Of a DNA stretch of 45,827 bases, positions 41,481 to 45,827 are shown piece by piece. The notes under the pieces were generated by a model, which searched no databases, had not been told where the DNA came from, and was given only the letters and a program-made list of their open reading frames with translations. Origin of the DNA: Lachnospiraceae bacterium (GTDB lineage Bacteria; Bacillota; Clostridia; Lachnospirales; Lachnospiraceae); the NCBI GenBank assembly GCA_910575155.1, contig CAJTDX010000027.1, positions 1 through 45,827 of the forward strand, in the 5' to 3' direction. Position 1 is the stretch's first letter. Each line of letters opens with the position of its first letter. Position numbers and translations under genes: made by a program.

Positions 41481-43724
41481 ATGATTCAGACTGTAAAAAA
41501 CACTTTACAAAAGTTTACCGAAAAATACAAGTCTTTTTGCAAAAAAAGAACGGAAAAGAACAATACCAAAGAACGTAAGCATCTGCTAAAGCCAGAGCAG
41601 AGGGTAAAGCTCATCGGGATACTGAACCGTTATTCCCTGATCTTCCACTACATACTTGCATGTTCCATCTGCTTTTTCATCGAAGTGATTTCCAGACACT
41701 CTTTTTCAGATGCTTTTGCATTTGCCTTCGACCGGGGACTTGCCTTTTTGTACAACTCCCTGATTGTATTCACCTCTCTGCATCTGGTGTATTTTTTCCG
41801 CAGAAGAGCTTTGATGCGCACCGTTATCAGCGTCGTATGGCTGTTTTTGGGAACCATCAACGGCTGCGTCCTGCTGAAACGGGTTACGCCCTTTACGTAT
41901 ACGGACGTTAAGCTGATCAACGACCTGTTCACCATGAAGAGTAATTATTTCAGCAACTGGGAAGCCATCGCCGTTATCCTGCTTGTGGTGTGCGTGCTGA
42001 CCGGTATTGTGGTTTTATGGAAAAAGGGACCGAAATACCAGGGCAGACAGAATCGGCTGGCAAGTACTCTTGCCATTGGATTATTCGCATTTCTGATCCC
42101 TATGGTCACAAATGCGGCTGTAAGCAACAACATTCTTGCCGACTATTTTGAAAATATCGCGCAGGGTTACAAGGATTATGGATTTGTATACAGTTTTTCT
42201 GCCAGCGTGGTCGACCAGGGCATGACTGCTCCCCGGGATTATTCTCAGGAAAGCGTCGACGCCGCGCTTTCCAAAATAGCAGACAAAGACACGGATGCGG
42301 AAGAACTTCCCAATATCATCTGCGTCCTGCTGGAATCTTTTATCGACCCAAAAGAAGTAAATTTCTTAAATTTTTCTGAAAATCCAACGCCGAATTTTGA
42401 TCATCTGTATCAGAATTTTTCTTCCGGTTATCTCACCGTTCCGGTGGTGGGGGCCGGCACGGCCAATTCAGAATTTGAAATTCTTACCGGTATGGGAATG
42501 CAGTTTTTCGGGCTTGGGGAATATCCTTATAAAACAATCCTCAAATCCAATTCCTGTGAAAGTATTGCCTCAGACCTGTCAGAAAACTTAGGTTACGGCG
42601 CTCATGTGGTACATAATAACGGCGGCAACTTCTACAGCAGAAGAAACGCTTTTACCCAGATGGGCTTTGACAGTTTTACGAGTAAGGAAATGATGAACAT
42701 TCAGGAATACACGCCCCTTGGCACCTGGCCTACGGACGATATTCTTATCAGTGAGGTGGAAAAATCACTGGACTCCACGGAGCAGCAGGATTTTGTTTAC
42801 GCAATTACGGTTCAGGGACACGGCGCTTACCCGGCGGAAAAAGTAATTGAGAATCCTGAAATCAGCGTAAGCGGCGCTGCCGACGAGGCAAAGAATAACG
42901 AATGGGAATATTATGTAAATCAAATCCATGAAGTAGATAAATTTATTGGAAACCTGACTGACATGCTTTCCAGACGTGAGGAAGAGACGATCGTGGTATT
43001 CTTCGGCGACCATCTCCCCACCATGGGGCTGACCAATGAGGATTTAAAAAGCCGGGATATCTTTAAGACAAAATACGTTACCTGGAACAATTTCGGCGCA
43101 GAAAAAATAAGCCGGGACCTGAGCGCTTATCAGCTGCTTGCAAGCGTCACTGACCAGGCCGGCATTCACGAGGGAACCATGTTCTCCTTCCACCAGAACA
43201 GCCAGTATACACTGACCGAAGAACTGTCGCGGGATATGGAATTGCTGCAATATGATATTTTATATGGAAAACGTTATGCATATCAGGAAAAAGACCTCTA
43301 TCCGGCTTCTGATCTGCAGATGGGGGTACAGGATATTACTGCAACCCAGACAAAAATACTGGATGACGGGCTTCATGTTTATGGCACAAATTATACAAAA
43401 TGGAGTAAAGTATTTGTAAACGGCGCCAAAGTCCCCACCGCTTTTCTCAGCGATACGGAGCTTCTCATCTCCCTGCAGGATTTATCAGACGGCATGAACA
43501 GCCTTGTGGTAAACCAGATGGGATCTTCCGATACCATTTTCCGCAGTTCTAATGAACTGGCCTGCTTAAAACCTCAGCGTCCCGTAACTGCCGGGAATGC
43601 CGCTCCGGTTCATGATACTGTGGAAGACACTCCAAGCAGCATTGACCGGGCTGTGAACAGCAGTCCGGAAGAGACGGAAGCTGAGGAGCATGATTCTTCT
43701 ATGCTTACTCCTCCCGCTTTATAA
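41481..43724 (+). CDS. LTA synthase family protein (sulfatase-type phosphoglycerol transferase)
   Basis: A 747-residue membrane enzyme of the lipoteichoic acid synthase group, which moves glycerol phosphate from phosphatidylglycerol onto a growing polymer outside the membrane. The ATG at 41481 has GGAGG 5 bases before it; the frame is open upstream without a site. About five helices occupy residues 55-215. The external sulfatase-like domain starts at NIICVLLES, carries the probable nucleophile Thr327 in GTANSE and the metal motif FFGDHLPTMG. After the catalytic domain is an unusual extension (about 605-747) with a TIG-like beta pattern and an acidic Ser/Glu-rich end. The product could be LTA or another glycerol-phosphate modification. 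Confidence 0.9.
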   Translation: MIQTVKNTLQKFTEKYKSFCKKRTEKNNTKERKHLLKPEQRVKLIGILNRYSLIFHYILACSICFFIEVISRHSFSDAFAFAFDRGLAFLYNSLIVFTSLHLVYFFRRRALMRTVISVVWLFLGTINGCVLLKRVTPFTYTDVKLINDLFTMKSNYFSNWEAIAVILLVVCVLTGIVVLWKKGPKYQGRQNRLASTLAIGLFAFLIPMVTNAAVSNNILADYFENIAQGYKDYGFVYSFSASVVDQGMTAPRDYSQESVDAALSKIADKDTDAEELPNIICVLLESFIDPKEVNFLNFSENPTPNFDHLYQNFSSGYLTVPVVGAGTANSEFEILTGMGMQFFGLGEYPYKTILKSNSCESIASDLSENLGYGAHVVHNNGGNFYSRRNAFTQMGFDSFTSKEMMNIQEYTPLGTWPTDDILISEVEKSLDSTEQQDFVYAITVQGHGAYPAEKVIENPEISVSGAADEAKNNEWEYYVNQIHEVDKFIGNLTDMLSRREEETIVVFFGDHLPTMGLTNEDLKSRDIFKTKYVTWNNFGAEKISRDLSAYQLLASVTDQAGIHEGTMFSFHQNSQYTLTEELSRDMELLQYDILYGKRYAYQEKDLYPASDLQMGVQDITATQTKILDDGLHVYGTNYTKWSKVFVNGAKVPTAFLSDTELLISLQDLSDGMNSLVVNQMGSSDTIFRSSNELACLKPQRPVTAGNAAPVHDTVEDTPSSIDRAVNSSPEETEAEEHDSSMLTPPAL

Positions 43725-43742
43725 CTGCAAATAAGCCGTCAA

Positions 43743-43794
43743 AGGGACGCCGCATCAGCGATTACACAGGCTGATACGGCGTCCCTGTTTATTT
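43743..43794 (+). terminator. Terminator of the LtaS-type gene
   Basis: A 17-base stem (43743-43759 with 43770-43786, one mismatch; arm AGGGACGCCGCATCAGC) is followed by GTTTATTT. It begins 19 bases after the stop codon. Confidence 0.85.
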
Positions 43795-43801
43795 GCACGA
43801 A

Positions 43802-43837
43802 AGGAGCTGCGCACCGGTTTTCGGTACTGCAGCTCCT
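43802..43837 (-). terminator. Terminator of the Fn3 protein gene
   Basis: On the minus strand a perfect stem AGGAGCTGC / GCAGCTCCT with an inner ACCG/CGGT pair folds just after the Fn3 gene stop. The following U-run is short (UUCGUG), so it may work together with the adjacent opposite hairpin. Confidence 0.6.
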
Positions 43838-43855
43838 ATAGAGGATCTACTAATA

Positions 43856-45827
43856 TTATTTTACTTTCACTGACTTCACTTTAGAGAACGAAGAACATTT
43901 ATCTGCTCCCAGACTGTTCTGTGCAACTGCCATAACTTTATAGTAGTATTTCTTTTTTGACGTCAGCTTGCTGTCTTTATACTTTGTCTTGGTTGTCGCT
44001 GTTACCAGTTCATATGGTCCTTTTTTGGTATTTGAACGGTAGATCAGGTACTTCTTTGCTCCGGCAACCTTCTTATATGTAATCGTTACGCTCTTTTTGG
44101 CTGCCTTGGCCTTTATCACAGGCGCTTTGACTGCCGCTGTGGCTGTCATGGCTGCCGTCGCAGACTTGCTTCCTCCGTAGCTGGATGCTGTATAATAGCT
44201 TTTATCCACCGGATCCTGGAGCTCGCTGTACGCTACGACGTAATAATGGTAGCTCATATCGTTCTGGGGGCCGTACAGGGTAAGGTCTTCCTTGGTGGCA
44301 ATTCCCTGGTCATTATATACAGGTTCATGGTATGTATAGGAATAGTCTGTCACTGTGGTTCCCGCTATTTTGCTATAGTCCGTGTAATAATCATCATCCG
44401 GGTCAGGAACGGCGCCGGGTCTGTGGTACGCCAGTTTTCTGGCTGTCTCATAATCCATTTCCATCTTTACCGCGCCGTTTCCTAAGGTGTAATAGTAATT
44501 ATTGGTAATGCTCACCTGTTTAAATGCCTTTATACTGACGCTGCTTTCATTATTATAGCTGTATGTCTTAGTGTCCGCGTCATACATTATGGCAGAATCC
44601 GCCGTGCGGTATACCCTGTAATAGGATGCTCCGGCAACCGCCTTCCAGGAAATTACGATTCCTCCCTCTGCCGCTTTTGCTTTCACACCTGTGACAGCCG
44701 CAATATGCCCTGTCACATAGACTTTTTCTGCCGCGGAATACTTATTGTTCCGGAATGCGCGGATTCTGTATTCCACTGTTTTTCCCAGCGGAGACGCCGG
44801 CAGCGTATAGGACGTTGTCTTTACCTTTGTAATCTTCTTTACCGTAACCCATTGCCTTTTCGTGCTGTCATACTTTTCAATCAGGTACCCCTTTGCCTGC
44901 GGGACCTGCTTCCATGCGATGCTGACTTTTCCATTTTTGGGGTTCTGCGCTTCTTTATATACATTTACGCTGGTACTAAAGCTGAATTTTGTACTTGCTG
45001 ACGCGCTTTCCTGCGTAAAATACACTTTCTTGCCTTTTACCAGGCTGTAGGCTTTCACATAATAACTGTAAGACTCCCCTGCAACCAGCTTCTTATCCGT
45101 ATACGCGGTCTTTTTCTTTCCCAGGCTCTTTACCAGCTCATATTTGCTGAAGCTGAAATCTTCCCCGGACTTACGCGTACTGCTTGAGGACGTGCTCACA
45201 TAACGGTATATATCGTAACCGTCTGCGTCAGCAACTTTTTTCCATGTCAGCTTGACGGCATTCTTCCCGGAAGCCTGCGCTTTCAGGTTCATAACTGCCG
45301 TCCCTGTCTGCACGGTTTTATAGGAATACTCCCCATAGACTGCTTTCCTGGTGTTCAGGTTGTAATAGTACGCGCGTACCCTGTATGTATATTTGGTATT
45401 TTTCTTAAGCCCGGTATCTTTAAACACGCCGTCTGTAGTGGTGGTCAAATCCTGGTATTTGCCTTTCCCGCTCTTCCTGGCAATCTGGAATCCTGTATAA
45501 TCGCCATAGTTTGCCGACATGCTCAGCGTCACGGCCCTGTCAAAAACCTCTGTGGAAATGCCTGTCACTTCCGCAACCGGAGCTTTCACAGACACTACAT
45601 TGGAATATGATCCCTTAACGCCATAGCGTACGGCATAGGCGCGGACATAATAAGTTACGCCCGGCTCCATGTTGTAGTATGGAATGGTAACTTCAGAATC
45701 ATAGTCGTCGTCATCATCGTAATCATAATTGTAACTGTTATATACCTCTGCCAGTTTGGGGTCAAACGCACTGTTGGCAGAATACTCGTAACGCACATAG
45801 GCGCCTTCGGAAACCACGCTGTGTGAA
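43856..45827 (-). CDS. Multi-Fn3 secreted or surface protein (3' part; start lies beyond the right edge)
   Basis: At least 656 residues of a larger protein made of about six fibronectin-III-like modules, each with the pattern W-K...GY-I-Y...Y-VRA-Y. The frame is open to the right edge, so the N-terminus, where a signal peptide or catalytic domain would be, is missing. Two acidic loops (an Asp run near the start of the visible part, and PDPDDDYY in the fourth module) could bind calcium. The protein ends in a lysine-rich strand without an LPxTG motif, much like the Fn3 tail of the GH3 enzyme in this window. Function unknown; probably exported adhesin or enzyme scaffold. Confidence 0.85.
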   Translation of the reverse strand, partial: SHSVVSEGAYVRYEYSANSAFDPKLAEVYNSYNYDYDDDDDYDSEVTIPYYNMEPGVTYYVRAYAVRYGVKGSYSNVVSVKAPVAEVTGISTEVFDRAVTLSMSANYGDYTGFQIARKSGKGKYQDLTTTTDGVFKDTGLKKNTKYTYRVRAYYYNLNTRKAVYGEYSYKTVQTGTAVMNLKAQASGKNAVKLTWKKVADADGYDIYRYVSTSSSSTRKSGEDFSFSKYELVKSLGKKKTAYTDKKLVAGESYSYYVKAYSLVKGKKVYFTQESASASTKFSFSTSVNVYKEAQNPKNGKVSIAWKQVPQAKGYLIEKYDSTKRQWVTVKKITKVKTTSYTLPASPLGKTVEYRIRAFRNNKYSAAEKVYVTGHIAAVTGVKAKAAEGGIVISWKAVAGASYYRVYRTADSAIMYDADTKTYSYNNESSVSIKAFKQVSITNNYYYTLGNGAVKMEMDYETARKLAYHRPGAVPDPDDDYYTDYSKIAGTTVTDYSYTYHEPVYNDQGIATKEDLTLYGPQNDMSYHYYVVAYSELQDPVDKSYYTASSYGGSKSATAAMTATAAVKAPVIKAKAAKKSVTITYKKVAGAKKYLIYRSNTKKGPYELVTATTKTKYKDSKLTSKKKYYYKVMAVAQNSLGADKCSSFSKVKSVKVK

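Overview
The window looks like chromosomal DNA of a low-to-mid G+C anaerobic Firmicute, most likely a Lachnospiraceae (Clostridium cluster XIVa) gut bacterium. The grounds are strong AGGAGG ribosome sites, Gram-positive envelope genes (a lipoteichoic-acid-synthase-type enzyme, multi-Fn3 secreted proteins, a cadherin-like surface protein), a LytTR/GHKL two-component pair, a clpC-radA neighbourhood, a short protein that clostridial genomes often label 'endosialidase', and a remnant of an Rpn/PD-(D/E)XK transposase. The genus cannot be fixed from the sequence alone. Apart from that remnant the region reads as core chromosome: no prophage, intact insertion sequence, CRISPR array or tRNA was seen.

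Layout. (1) The left edge holds two tandem consensus promoters firing leftward into a leader that resembles a 16S rRNA leader. Next to them, on the plus strand, is a zinc/cadmium P1B ATPase with a histidine-repeat tail and an SmtB/CzrA-like operator. (2) From 3.4 to 10.1 kb, on the minus strand, lie a cadherin-like membrane protein, a YtrA-type GntR regulator, clpC, a conserved 138-residue protein and radA. This is a remodelled version of the ctsR-mcsA-mcsB-clpC-radA locus. (3) From 10.1 to 16.7 kb are a ZIP transporter, an HSL-type esterase, a zinc-ribbon membrane protein (DUF6320-like), an HxxxDG acyltransferase-like protein, aspartokinase and a MATE transporter. (4) From 16.8 to 23.4 kb is the glutamate synthase pair, with a large palindromic element between gltB and gltD. 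(5) From 23.7 to 29.7 kb a secreted GH3 glycosidase is divergent from a LytTR response regulator and GHKL kinase, with phased direct repeats between them. (6) From 29.7 to 41.3 kb a long minus-strand run goes folC, folE, folP, folBK, an LRR protein, a VWA/DUF2201 protein, a MoxR ATPase, a HAD phosphatase, an unknown protein, a CPBP protease and a second MATE transporter whose 3' end runs into the transposase remnant. (7) On the right are an LtaS-type enzyme on plus and the 3' part of a multi-Fn3 protein on minus.

How the genes fit together. gltB/gltD and lysC serve amino-acid synthesis from glutamine and aspartate, and the fol genes supply tetrahydrofolate. ClpC and RadA are protein and DNA quality control. 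The two most promising little-described systems are the LRR / VWA-DUF2201 / MoxR trio, coupled to the folate operon, and the acyltransferase / DUF6320 / esterase trio, whose genes are translationally linked or closely packed. Regulatory signals worth attention are the LytTR-type repeats at the GH3 locus, twin palindromes upstream of gltB, a 19-bp palindrome between folC and the LtaS-type gene, and a hairpin that is both a terminator and a cover for the ribosome site of the ZIP gene. All calls come from reading sequence; no database search was run.
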